Assembly: GCA_965247915.1 (NCBI GenBank)
Contig: OZ252048.1
Location: 930,001 to 994,000, forward strand
Direction: 5' to 3'
From: JAKZRT01 sp965247915
Lineage (GTDB): Bacteria; Pseudomonadota; Alphaproteobacteria; Rhodobacterales; Rhodobacteraceae
DNA length: 64,000 bases
Numbering within the stretch: the first letter of the stretch is position 1; every line of letters starts with the position of its first letter. The notes under the pieces were generated by a model that saw only the letters and a list, made by a program, of their open reading frames with translations, was not told the DNA's origin and did no database searches. The translations under genes were made by a program, and so were the position numbers. Positions 49,700 through 57,211 of the stretch are shown here, piece after piece.

Positions 49700-50799
49700 G
49701 ACGTTGTTGCACGAACACAGGTAGTTCTGGTAATCGGGTGCTCCACCTCTGATCTGGACACTTGAATGCCGCATAAATTCAACGCTGCTCGTCGCCACAA
49801 GTTTCCGAAGAAACGATATCGGGTGACAAATTGGGCGGAGTACACCGAAATCCTGCGGCGTCGTGGCGATCTGACCATCTGGGTCACTGACGATACGCTG
49901 AAACAATGGCGAGCGCCGCGCCGGACGACTCCGGGAGGTCAGCCGAAATATTCGAACATTTCGATCGAGACCTGCCTGACTCTGCGTACGATTTACAAAC
50001 TACCGCTGCGCCAGACCCAAGGGCTGATGCGCAGCATCGCTCGGCTGATGGGAGTAGACATTCCGGTGCCGGATTTCTCAACACTGTCGCGCCGCGGGCT
50101 CGGCTTGAGATTGCCTGCAAAGCCTCGGGTCGACAGAACCGAGCCGATCCATCTGACCATGGACAGTACTGGATTGAAGATCTTTGGCGAGGGCGAGTGG
50201 CTGCAGGTCAAGCATGAAACAAAGGCCAAACGCAAATCGTGGAGAAAGCTACACCTCGGCCTGGACCTCACAACCGGCGAGATCATCTGCTCGGATCTGA
50301 CGCTGGACCACGTCGGCGATAGCACGGCCTTGCCCGGGCTTCTGGATCAGTTCGACGGGCCGGTTTCGCGATTTCTGGCGGATGGGGCCTATGACGGCAC
50401 CCCGACCAGAAATCTGCTCACGGCGCGTTTTGGCGATGCAGTCGAGGTCATCATTCCACCGCCAAAAAACGCCGTTCTCGCCCTGAAATCGCGCGATGAT
50501 CCATCCCTCCGCGACCAGCACATCGCCCAGATACAGACGTACGGCCGACTGGCATGGCAAGTCAGAAGCGGCTACAATCAGCGCAGTCGCGCGGAAGCAC
50601 AAATTGGTCGTTGGAAAAGTGTGATCGGGCCGAAACTGAGATCGCGGCGGTTCGAAAATCAGAAAACTGAGGCACAGATCGGTGTGCGGGCTCTTAACAG
50701 AATGACCGAACTTGGCTGTGCCAGGTTTGAGTCAGTTGGCTGACCATTTTCACGGGTAAGGGTACTCCGCGCTTGTCCGGTGATTGATGCAACACGGCC
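49700..50799 (+). mobile_element. IS5-family (IS903-like) element, copy 3
   Basis: Full-length 1100-bp copy like 32864-33963 in direct orientation. It interrupts trbF on its left and phaZ on its right; the missing ends of both genes are not elsewhere in the window. The flanks show no target duplication, the sign of recombination or adjacent deletion and not a simple insertion. Confidence 0.92.
49766..50743 (+). CDS. IS5-family transposase, copy 3
   Basis: 325-residue IS903-like DDE transposase, apparently identical to the copies at 26030 and 32930. Catalytic segments MDSTGLK, ADGAYDG and RAEAQIGRW are intact. This copy forms the junction between the secretion cluster and the polyhydroxybutyrate locus. 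Confidence 0.93.
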   Translation: MPHKFNAARRHKFPKKRYRVTNWAEYTEILRRRGDLTIWVTDDTLKQWRAPRRTTPGGQPKYSNISIETCLTLRTIYKLPLRQTQGLMRSIARLMGVDIPVPDFSTLSRRGLGLRLPAKPRVDRTEPIHLTMDSTGLKIFGEGEWLQVKHETKAKRKSWRKLHLGLDLTTGEIICSDLTLDHVGDSTALPGLLDQFDGPVSRFLADGAYDGTPTRNLLTARFGDAVEVIIPPPKNAVLALKSRDDPSLRDQHIAQIQTYGRLAWQVRSGYNQRSRAEAQIGRWKSVIGPKLRSRRFENQKTEAQIGVRALNRMTELGCARFESVG

Positions 50800-51120
50800 C
50801 CGGCGATTGGACTTTTCGGGACGGTTGGCAACCTTGAACTGCAAAAGATCGCAAAACGGTTTTTTGACCAGCTTTTTGACCGTGACCACGTGGTCGCGAC
50901 CGTCCTCGTTGGGGACGCTGATAATATCCCAGTCGGGTTTGGTGACCATCCTGGCAAAACTGCGTTCGGTCACCTCGCCCCAGGCCGCCATGATTTTGAA
51001 AAAAGGGTTCGGCACCAGACCGCTTGCCGGGTATGATCCGAACTCCAGAGCGGTGGCACCAAGCCACTGATTGGTGTTGCGAAACGTTTCCATCAGATCG
51101 TAGGACGCCATGTACCGCAA
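50800..51120 (-). pseudogene. phaZ: PHB depolymerase phaZ, N-terminal fragment
   Basis: About 107 codons of an intracellular polyhydroxyalkanoate depolymerase remain: MASYDLMETFRNTNQWLGAT, then NPFFKIMAAWGEVTERSFARMV and GRDHVVTVKKLVKKPFCDLLQF, the usual N-terminal region before the alpha/beta hydrolase core. The frame then runs into IS copy 3, so the catalytic Ser/Cys-Asp-His core is lost. TTG 51120 has GGAG seven bases upstream; ATG 51111 is the alternative. It is divergent from phaC, sharing the PhaR operator region. Confidence 0.82.
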
Positions 51121-51159
51121 AGATGCACTCCTTTTCCCGGAAACCGGTCCAAAACGTCG

Positions 51160-51216
51160 CTTTGCATGTGCAGCAAAACGAGCGTATGTACGCACCGAAA
51201 TGCTGCACATGCAAAG
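51160..51216. promoter_or_regulatory. PhaR-type operator pair between phaZ and phaC
   Basis: CTTTGCATGTGCAGCA (51160-51175) and TGCTGCACATGCAAAG (51201-51216) form a perfect 16-bp inverted repeat 25 bases apart. Both contain the TGC/GCA-rich words bound by PhaR repressors of PHB genes. It lies between the divergent phaZ and phaC starts and could control both. Confidence 0.68.
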
Positions 51217-51237
51217 TAATAGGGCCTTGTGAAGAAA

Positions 51238-53031
51238 ATGACAACTGATCTTAACGAATCCGACAACAAGCTGGAATTATTGAATAACAACCTGGCGAAG
51301 ATTGAGGATTTGTCACAGCGGCTGGTCGCCGCGCTGTCGCGCAGAAAACCCTTGCGGACAGAATTGCAGGCGCCGGGGAAAGAATTTTTTGCTAAAACCG
51401 CCACGGCTTATTGGGCCGAGATGATGGCAAATCCGTCGAAGATGATCGAAAATCAGGTCGGGTTTTGGGGCAAATCACTGGCGCATTTTGTCGAAGCGCA
51501 GAATATGCTGGCTGACGGCAAACTTGAAGCGCCCGCTGATCCGGGGCCATCGGACAAGCGGTTCTCGAACGAGCTTTGGGACACGCACCCCTATTTCAAT
51601 TATGTTAAACAGCAGTATCTGCTGACCTCCGAGGCCATCGAGGGCGCGGTCGATCAGCTCGACGGACTTGATGCGCAGGACCAAAAGCGGGTGAATTATT
51701 TCGCGCGCCAGATGATCGACATGTTCGCGCCCACTAATTTTCTTGCCACCAACCCCGAAGCGCTCAGCCTGGCGGTGGAAACCGGCGGGCAAAGCCTGGT
51801 CGATGGACTGGAGAACCTGGTGCGCGACATCGAGGCCAGCGATGGCGAATTGATCGTGCAACTGACCGACAACGACGCGTTCTCGGTCGGTGAAAACCTT
51901 GCCACGACCAAGGGCTCGGTGGTGTTTCGCAACCGGATGTTCGAGCTGATCCAATATGCGCCGACCACAGAAACGGTGAAACGTACGCCGCTGATTATCT
52001 TCCCGCCCTGGATCAACAAATTTTACATTATGGACCTCAAGCCGAAAAATTCGCTGATCAAATGGATTGTCGATCAGGGTTATACGCTGTTCGTGGTCAG
52101 CTGGGTCAACCCCGATGCCAGTTACGCCGATGTGGCGATGGATGATTATATCACTGACGGTATTCTGACTGCGTTCGACGTGGTCAAGGACATCACCGGC
52201 GAAGAAAAGTTGAACGCGGTCGGCTATTGTATCGCAGGCACAACGCTGGCGCTGGCGCTGGCCCTGATGGAAAAGCGCGGCGACAAGTCGGTCAGAGCGG
52301 CGACCTTTTTTACCACACTCACCGATTTTGCCGATCAGGGCGAGCTGGGGGTGTTTATGGACGAAGACTTCGTCGGCGGCATCGAAGCGGACGTGGCCGA
52401 GAAGGGCATCTTGGAATCCTTCATCATGAGCCGCACGTTTTCGTTCCTGCGCTCGAACGACCTGATCTATGGACCGGCGATCCGCAGCTATATGCTGGGC
52501 AAGGCGCCACCGGCCTTTGACCTGCTTTACTGGAACGGCGACGGCACTAATCTGCCCGCGCGTATGACCATGCAGTATCTGCGCGACATCTGTCAGAACA
52601 ACCGCTTTTCCCAGGGCGGCATCGAGATTTGCGGTGAACGGCTGAAAATATCCGACATCAAGCTGCCGGTGATCGCCATCGCCTGCCAGACCGACCATAT
52701 CGCCGCCTGGAAGGGCAGCTTTGACGGGGTCAAGAAGTTTGGCAGCCGGTCGAAAACCTTCATCGTCTCGGAATCGGGGCATATCGCCGGTATCATCAAT
52801 CCGCCATCCCGCAACAAGTACGGGCATTACACCAATGATACACGGATGGTGGATGCCGACGATTGGATGCAGGGGGCCACACGCCACGACGGGTCGTGGT
52901 GGCCGCGGTGGGAGGCTTGGCTGGCCAAGCGATCCGGCAAGGGCGTTCCAGCGCGAATTCCGGGTAATGCGGGCTACGAGATACTGGTCTCTGCACCCGG
53001 AACCTATGTGAGAATACGCGCAAGCCGTTGA
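51238..53031 (+). CDS. phaC: Class I poly(3-hydroxyalkanoate) synthase
   Basis: 597 residues from ATG 51238 (600 from GTG 51229). Polymerises 3-hydroxyacyl-CoA into PHB on the granule surface. After a helical N-terminal domain (FGKS-like VGFWGKSLAHFVEAQNM), the alpha/beta hydrolase core has the modified lipase box GYCIAG with the nucleophile Cys near residue 330, catalytic Asp in ACQTDHIAAW and His in VSESGHIAGIINPP. Length fits class I enzymes, which need no PhaE or PhaR-type subunit. Followed by phaP under its own operators. Confidence 0.94.
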   Translation: MTTDLNESDNKLELLNNNLAKIEDLSQRLVAALSRRKPLRTELQAPGKEFFAKTATAYWAEMMANPSKMIENQVGFWGKSLAHFVEAQNMLADGKLEAPADPGPSDKRFSNELWDTHPYFNYVKQQYLLTSEAIEGAVDQLDGLDAQDQKRVNYFARQMIDMFAPTNFLATNPEALSLAVETGGQSLVDGLENLVRDIEASDGELIVQLTDNDAFSVGENLATTKGSVVFRNRMFELIQYAPTTETVKRTPLIIFPPWINKFYIMDLKPKNSLIKWIVDQGYTLFVVSWVNPDASYADVAMDDYITDGILTAFDVVKDITGEEKLNAVGYCIAGTTLALALALMEKRGDKSVRAATFFTTLTDFADQGELGVFMDEDFVGGIEADVAEKGILESFIMSRTFSFLRSNDLIYGPAIRSYMLGKAPPAFDLLYWNGDGTNLPARMTMQYLRDICQNNRFSQGGIEICGERLKISDIKLPVIAIACQTDHIAAWKGSFDGVKKFGSRSKTFIVSESGHIAGIINPPSRNKYGHYTNDTRMVDADDWMQGATRHDGSWWPRWEAWLAKRSGKGVPARIPGNAGYEILVSAPGTYVRIRASR

Positions 53032-53050
53032 TATTTAAGGGCTAACTTTT

Positions 53051-53095
53051 TTGCTGCAGTGCAGCGAAAACACTTGTAATGCTGCGCTGCAGCAT
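53051..53095 (+). promoter_or_regulatory. Two PhaR-type palindromes upstream of phaP
   Basis: TTGCTGCAGTGCAGCGAA (53051-53068), centred on GCTGCA-G-TGCAGC, and ATGCTGC-GCT-GCAGCAT (53079-53095) are perfect or near-perfect TGC-rich palindromes 28 bases apart, about 90 bases upstream of the phasin start. They resemble the sites in front of phaC and phaR. Confidence 0.68.
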
Positions 53096-53182
53096 CTATA
53101 TCCTTTTGCAGACGCAGAAACGCCCCCTCCCTGCGGGACTGCTGACATGGACATCAACAAGCGACATTGAAGGATTAAAGAA

Positions 53183-53635
53183 ATGGCCGTTAAAGCTCAG
53201 GACTACACCAAAGCGTTCAACGATTTTGTTGGCGCATTCCCCGTCGATCTGTCGGCATACCAAGACGCTTTCAAAACCTCGGCTGCTCTGAACGAGAAGA
53301 TCGCCTCGGTTGCTCTGGACGCTGCTGAAAAGTCGAACGTGGTTTCGGCTAAATGGGCCCAGGACACGCTTTCCAAACTCGGCACCGTTTCGAAAGCCAA
53401 AAATGACCCCGCCGACTATTCCAAAGCGATGACCGACTTCGCGAGCGCCTCGGCTGAAATGGCCGCAGAAAACGTCGCCGCTTTCGCCGAGATCGCTAAG
53501 CGCGTTCAGATGGACACGGTCGAACTGGTTCTGGCCGCCGGCAAGAACATCGGCGACGACGCCACCGCCGCGGTCCAGAAAGCCACCAACGAAGTGACCG
53601 CTGCTGCAAAAAAAGCGACCGCCGTTGCCAAGTAA
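53183..53635 (+). CDS. phaP: Phasin, PHB granule surface protein
   Basis: 150-residue amphipathic helical protein with the phasin pattern: AVKAQDYTKAFNDFVGAFPV, AALNEKIASVALDAAEKSNVVSAKWAQDTLSKL, KAMTDFASASAEMAAENVAAFAEIAKRVQ, and an Ala/Lys-rich C-terminal tail (KKATAVAK). Phasins coat PHB granules and control their size and number. AAGGA precedes the ATG. Strong expression is expected on PHB accumulation, when PhaR is titrated off its operators by granules. Confidence 0.88.
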   Translation: MAVKAQDYTKAFNDFVGAFPVDLSAYQDAFKTSAALNEKIASVALDAAEKSNVVSAKWAQDTLSKLGTVSKAKNDPADYSKAMTDFASASAEMAAENVAAFAEIAKRVQMDTVELVLAAGKNIGDDATAAVQKATNEVTAAAKKATAVAK

Positions 53636-53687
53636 GACGATTTACACAACCGATTGACTGTTCGCCTCCCCGACGGTCGACGGCATG

Positions 53688-53715
53688 GGGCGGGTCTGAA
53701 AAGGCCCGCCCTTTT
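53688..53715 (+). terminator. Rho-independent terminator after phaP
   Basis: GGGCGGG (53688-53694) pairs with CCCGCCC (53705-53711) across a 10-base loop, followed by TTTTACTTTT. It separates phaP from phaR. Confidence 0.85.
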
Positions 53716-53740
53716 ACTTTTCGCCACAGTGCCGTAACAA

Positions 53741-53754
53741 TTGCTGCACCGCAA
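53741..53754 (+). promoter_or_regulatory. PhaR-type site upstream of phaR
   Basis: TTGCTGCACCGCAA, with TTGC/GCAA ends and an internal TGCTGCA word shared with the phaC and phaP sites, lies 16 bases before the phaR start. It is well placed for autorepression. Confidence 0.5.
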
Positions 53755-53769
53755 TACGGGAGAGCCGCC

Positions 53770-54333
53770 GTGGCCGACAAACAGGCACCACTTCTGGTCA
53801 AGCGCTATGCGAGCCGCAGGCTCTACAATACCGAGTCCAGCGATTACGTGACGCTTGATGACATCGCGGCCTTTATCCGCGCCGGGCGCGAGGTTCAGAT
53901 CATCGACCTCAAATCCGGCGATGACCTGACGCGGCAGTATCTTCTGCAAATCATCGCCGAGCACGAAAGCCGCGGCGAAAATGTGCTGCCGATCGATGTG
54001 TTGACCGATCTGGTGCGCAGCTATTCAACCCAGGCCCAGTCGGTGGTGCCGGAATTTCTGGCGATGAGCTTCGAGATGCTGCGCGAGGGTCAGTCAAAGG
54101 TGATGGAACAGATGGGATCGATGCCCAATCCGATGGCTGGCGTACCGGGGTTCGAGGCGATGAAGGCCCAGCAGCAGGCGTTCATGAAGGCAATGACCGG
54201 GGGCATGGCCGCCTGGCCTGCGCCGGAGGCCCCGCAGAGCGAGGCCGAGCCTGACAGCGGCGCGGGCGATCTTGAGGCGATCAAAGCACAGCTGAGCGCG
54301 CTTCAGGAACAACTGAGCAAGCTGGGAAAATGA
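53770..54333 (+). CDS. phaR: PHB synthesis repressor PhaR
   Basis: 187-residue regulator. The N-terminal PHB accumulation regulatory domain has LLVKRYASRRLYNTESSDYVTLDDIAAFIRAGREVQIIDLKSGDDLTRQYLLQII. The second domain has RSYSTQAQSVVPEFLAMSFEMLREGQ, and a C-terminal coiled coil ends EAIKAQLSALQEQLSKLGK. PhaR binds TGC-rich sites and nascent PHB granules, releasing phaP. Start GTG 53770 has GGGAGA upstream. The closing hairpin-like word at 54350 resembles that after yqeY. Confidence 0.92.
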   Translation: MADKQAPLLVKRYASRRLYNTESSDYVTLDDIAAFIRAGREVQIIDLKSGDDLTRQYLLQIIAEHESRGENVLPIDVLTDLVRSYSTQAQSVVPEFLAMSFEMLREGQSKVMEQMGSMPNPMAGVPGFEAMKAQQQAFMKAMTGGMAAWPAPEAPQSEAEPDSGAGDLEAIKAQLSALQEQLSKLGK

Positions 54334-54349
54334 CCCCTAAAAAATGTCC

Positions 54350-54370
54350 ACATGTGGATTGGGGTCAAGT
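54350..54370. repeat. Short inverted repeat after phaR
   Basis: TGTCCAC-AT-GTGGA followed by TTGGGGTCAA; same word and position relative to a plus-strand stop as at 6935-6960 after yqeY. Confidence 0.35.
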
Positions 54371-54428
54371 GTTTGATAATTCAACGGAAAATCGTTAAGA
54401 GCCCGATTGAGGTATAAGACTTCCCGCC

Positions 54429-55619
54429 TCACGCCACCGCTTTGTCGGCCTCTTTGACCGCTTCGGCGGCGGCCAGCAGCGCGGTCGAAATAAACTCGAC
54501 CTCGGCGGCGGTCAGGCGCGCGGGCAGGCGCACGTCGCAGGTTTTCATCAGCATGGCGCGGGTTTTCGGCAGTTCGGGCAGGTCGCCCAGAAACTTCCAG
54601 TTCCAGAATGCCCGCGCATTGTCGGTGCTTTGCCCGAAGACCTGCACCGGCACACCCCGGTCGGCGGCCTGACCGGCAAAGGCGCGGATTTCGGCCAAGC
54701 TGAACCCGATCAGCGAAAACTGGATCGAATCCGGGGCCCGAAGTTCGGGCGGCAGCGGCGGCGGCACGGTCAGCCAGGGCGAGGCATTCAGAGCCGTCGC
54801 GACCCTATCGTGGTTGGCGCGACCGTCGGCCACCCGGCGCGGCACCTCGCCAAGCTGGGCGGCCACCACCGTGGCGGTCAGGTTTTGCATCCGCATGTTG
54901 TAAAGCGGCAGCTGGTTTTGCCATTTCGCGCACAGATCGGCGATGCGCGGATGGTGTTTCCAGTTGTGCTCGTAAGCGCCCGACATAATCACCGCGCGGG
55001 CGAATATTTCCGCGTTGTCGGTGATCAGCATCCCGCCTTCACCGCCGTTGATCAGTTTGTAGGACTGGAACGAAAAACATCCCGCAGCCCCGATAGTGCC
55101 GATATTCTTACCGCCCCACCGTGTCCCGAGCGAATGCGCGGCATCTTCGATCACCGTCACATCGCGCGCGCGGGCCTGCGCCATGATGCCGTCCATATCC
55201 GAGGTATGGCCGCGCATATGGCTGATCAGGACGGCCGAAATACTATCGTCGAATTTTCCGGAAAAGTCATCAATATCAATTCGGTAGTTGTCTGAGACTT
55301 CGACCAGGACCGGGGTGCATCCGGCATGGAGCACCGCCGAAGGCACGGCGGCAAAGGTAAATCCGGGGACCAGAATGCGCCCGCCGGGGGGCAGGTCGAG
55401 CGCACGGATCGACAGAAAGATGGCCGCCGAACAGGAAGACAGCGCCAAGGCGTATCTGGCACCGATCATGGCCGCGAATTCGGCCTCGAGTGCGGGAACC
55501 GCGGCGGTTTCAGGATGCGTGTACCGAAAAAGGTCGCCCGACGCCATCAGCCGGTCGATGGCCGTTCTTGCAGCTTCGGGGATCGCTTCAGCGTCGTAAG
55601 TGTTCGGTGCTCTCGCCAT
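54429..55619 (-). CDS. DegT/DnrJ/EryC1/StrS-family aminotransferase
   Basis: 396-residue PLP enzyme of the sugar-aminotransferase/dehydratase family. Key segments: LFRYTHPETAAVPALEAEFAAMIGARYALALSSCSAAI (cofactor phosphate loop), VTVIEDAAHSLGTRWGGK (PLP-stacking Asp/Ala-His) and CFSFQSYKLINGGEGGML with the Schiff-base Lys near residue 188. Such enzymes transaminate nucleotide-linked keto-sugars or related cyclitols. No sugar-nucleotide genes adjoin it, so the substrate is unknown. A 131-bp dispersed repeat lies 85 bases upstream. Confidence 0.85.
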   Translation of the reverse strand: MARAPNTYDAEAIPEAARTAIDRLMASGDLFRYTHPETAAVPALEAEFAAMIGARYALALSSCSAAIFLSIRALDLPPGGRILVPGFTFAAVPSAVLHAGCTPVLVEVSDNYRIDIDDFSGKFDDSISAVLISHMRGHTSDMDGIMAQARARDVTVIEDAAHSLGTRWGGKNIGTIGAAGCFSFQSYKLINGGEGGMLITDNAEIFARAVIMSGAYEHNWKHHPRIADLCAKWQNQLPLYNMRMQNLTATVVAAQLGEVPRRVADGRANHDRVATALNASPWLTVPPPLPPELRAPDSIQFSLIGFSLAEIRAFAGQAADRGVPVQVFGQSTDNARAFWNWKFLGDLPELPKTRAMLMKTCDVRLPARLTAAEVEFISTALLAAAEAVKEADKAVA

Positions 55620-55703
55620 GCTCGCCTGAGTCGCTGATTATTTTCCCCATGCTATCAAGTCCGGTTTGATAGGTGAACTGAAAAGCATTGATCCTCGGGG
55701 TTC

Positions 55704-55834
55704 TTGGGTGGTTACCCAAGGGGCTGGGGACCCGGCTCCCAGACGACCTCAAAGCGGGTCAAGTATTTGCCGGCCTCCCGCCCGCCAACAAAATAGCAGA
55801 CCGCGGACAGATAAGTATTTATGGAAATGTGATA
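55704..55834. repeat. 131-bp dispersed repeat, copy 2
   Basis: Second copy of 19360-19490, four mismatches by eye, same orientation. It lies between the 3' end of the FAD oxidoreductase gene and the 5' end of the DegT gene, again just upstream of a minus-strand gene. Confidence 0.8.
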
Positions 55835-55906
55835 GGGAAATTGGGCACCTGGGCCGCAATTGCGCGAATTTGGATCGGGGCCGATCAGGGATTACGGACC
55901 CGGGTC

Positions 55907-57211
55907 TTAAACACCCAGTTTGTCGCGCAGCGCATACCAGCTCATCGCCAGCGTCAGAAGCGGCGCGCGGAAGGCCGAGCCGCCCGGAAACTTGGGGCAG
56001 GGCAGCTGCGCCATGACGTCGAAGCGGCCCGCCTGGCCCAGCACCACCTCGCCCATCACCCGCCCGGCCATACCCGACAGTGCGACGCCGTGGCCCGAAA
56101 ACCCGCCCGCCGACAGGGCATTGGGGCCGAACCGCGTAACATGGGGCAGGCGCGAGAAGGTGATGCCAAGCGTCCCGCCCCAGACGTGGGTGACAGGCAC
56201 GTTTTTGATCTGGGGAAAGATCCGCAACATGCGTTCGCAAAGCCGTGTGCCGATGTCTTTGGGAAAGCTGAGCGAATAGTTTTCGCGGCCGCCGAAAAGC
56301 AGACGCTTGCCGTCGGAAAGCCGGAAGTAGTTGACCACAAAGCGGTCGTCGGCCACGGCGATGTCGCGCGTCAGAACTTCCGCGGCGCGATCACCGAGCG
56401 GTTCGGTCGCGGCGATGAAACTGTTGATCGGCATGGTGCGCGCCGCGACCGACCGGGCCAGATCGGGCATATAGCCGTTGCCCGCCAAAATCGCGTGGTC
56501 GGCGTTGACGCGCCCCTTGTCGGTCTGCACGGTCACGGGCGATCCGGGTGTCACTTTTTGCGCCACGGTCCTTTCAAATATCGTCACGCCTACGGCTTCG
56601 GCCGCGCGGCCCAAAGCCAGCGCGTAGTTCAGGGGGTGTATGTGGCCCGCGCCCATATCCAGCGTACCGCCCGCATACCGGTCAGACCGGACGATTGCGC
56701 GAAAGTCGGGGCCATTCAGCGGCGTGATGTCGGAATACCCATAGGTCGCCTCAAGGTGCGCCGCCTCAGCGCGGTAGTCCGCCGCATCGGCCTCGGACCA
56801 GCCGCCGTGCGCGACGCCGGGTTTGAACTGGGCTTCGGGCGCGTGCTCGGCGCAGAACCGGCGCAGCTGGTCCTTGCCTTCCTGGGCGATCTCCCAGAGC
56901 GCAAGCGCCGCATCGTTGCCCAGCTTTGCCGCCAGCCAGCGTTGCGATTTGTTATACCCGCTGCCGACCTGGCCACCGTTGCGGCCCGAGGCCCCAAAGC
57001 CCACCCGGTGCGCTTCGATCACCGCCACCCGCAAGCCGCTGCGCGCGCAGGTCAGCGCCGCCCAGAGCCCGCAGAACCCGGCCCCGATGATCACCACATC
57101 GAACCGCGCGTCACCGGCCAGCGCCATGCGCGGCGGCGGGATGGCAGCCGTGGCCGCGTAATACGAGGGCGGGTACACCCCCTGGGCGTCGTTGCGGAAA
57201 AGTGCGGTCAT
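55907..57211 (-). CDS. FAD-dependent amine oxidoreductase, PuuB-like
   Basis: 434-residue DAO-family flavoprotein: FDVVIIGAGFCGLWAALTCARSGLRVAVIEAHRVGFGASGRNGGQVGSG is the FAD-binding Rossmann start with the SGRNGGQ motif of gamma-glutamylputrescine and glycine-type oxidases. The C-terminus has YSLSFPKDIG and LPHVTRFGPNALSAGGFSGHGVALSGMAGR. By family and place it probably oxidises a gamma-glutamylated amine to the aldehyde, releasing peroxide and ammonia. It overlaps the upstream glutamine-synthetase-like gene by 4 bases, and is the last gene of the operon. Confidence 0.85.
   Translation of the reverse strand: MTALFRNDAQGVYPPSYYAATAAIPPPRMALAGDARFDVVIIGAGFCGLWAALTCARSGLRVAVIEAHRVGFGASGRNGGQVGSGYNKSQRWLAAKLGNDAALALWEIAQEGKDQLRRFCAEHAPEAQFKPGVAHGGWSEADAADYRAEAAHLEATYGYSDITPLNGPDFRAIVRSDRYAGGTLDMGAGHIHPLNYALALGRAAEAVGVTIFERTVAQKVTPGSPVTVQTDKGRVNADHAILAGNGYMPDLARSVAARTMPINSFIAATEPLGDRAAEVLTRDIAVADDRFVVNYFRLSDGKRLLFGGRENYSLSFPKDIGTRLCERMLRIFPQIKNVPVTHVWGGTLGITFSRLPHVTRFGPNALSAGGFSGHGVALSGMAGRVMGEVVLGQAGRFDVMAQLPCPKFPGGSAFRAPLLTLAMSWYALRDKLGV

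Noticed and set aside
32864..50799. A simple composite transposon made by IS copies 2 and 3
   Set aside because: The outer flanks (integrase side and phaZ side) share no target duplication and the copies abut unrelated broken genes, so a one-step composite transposition is not shown.
51475..52887. 470-residue minus-strand open frame opposite phaC
   Set aside because: Antisense of a clear PHA synthase; no domain and biased composition.
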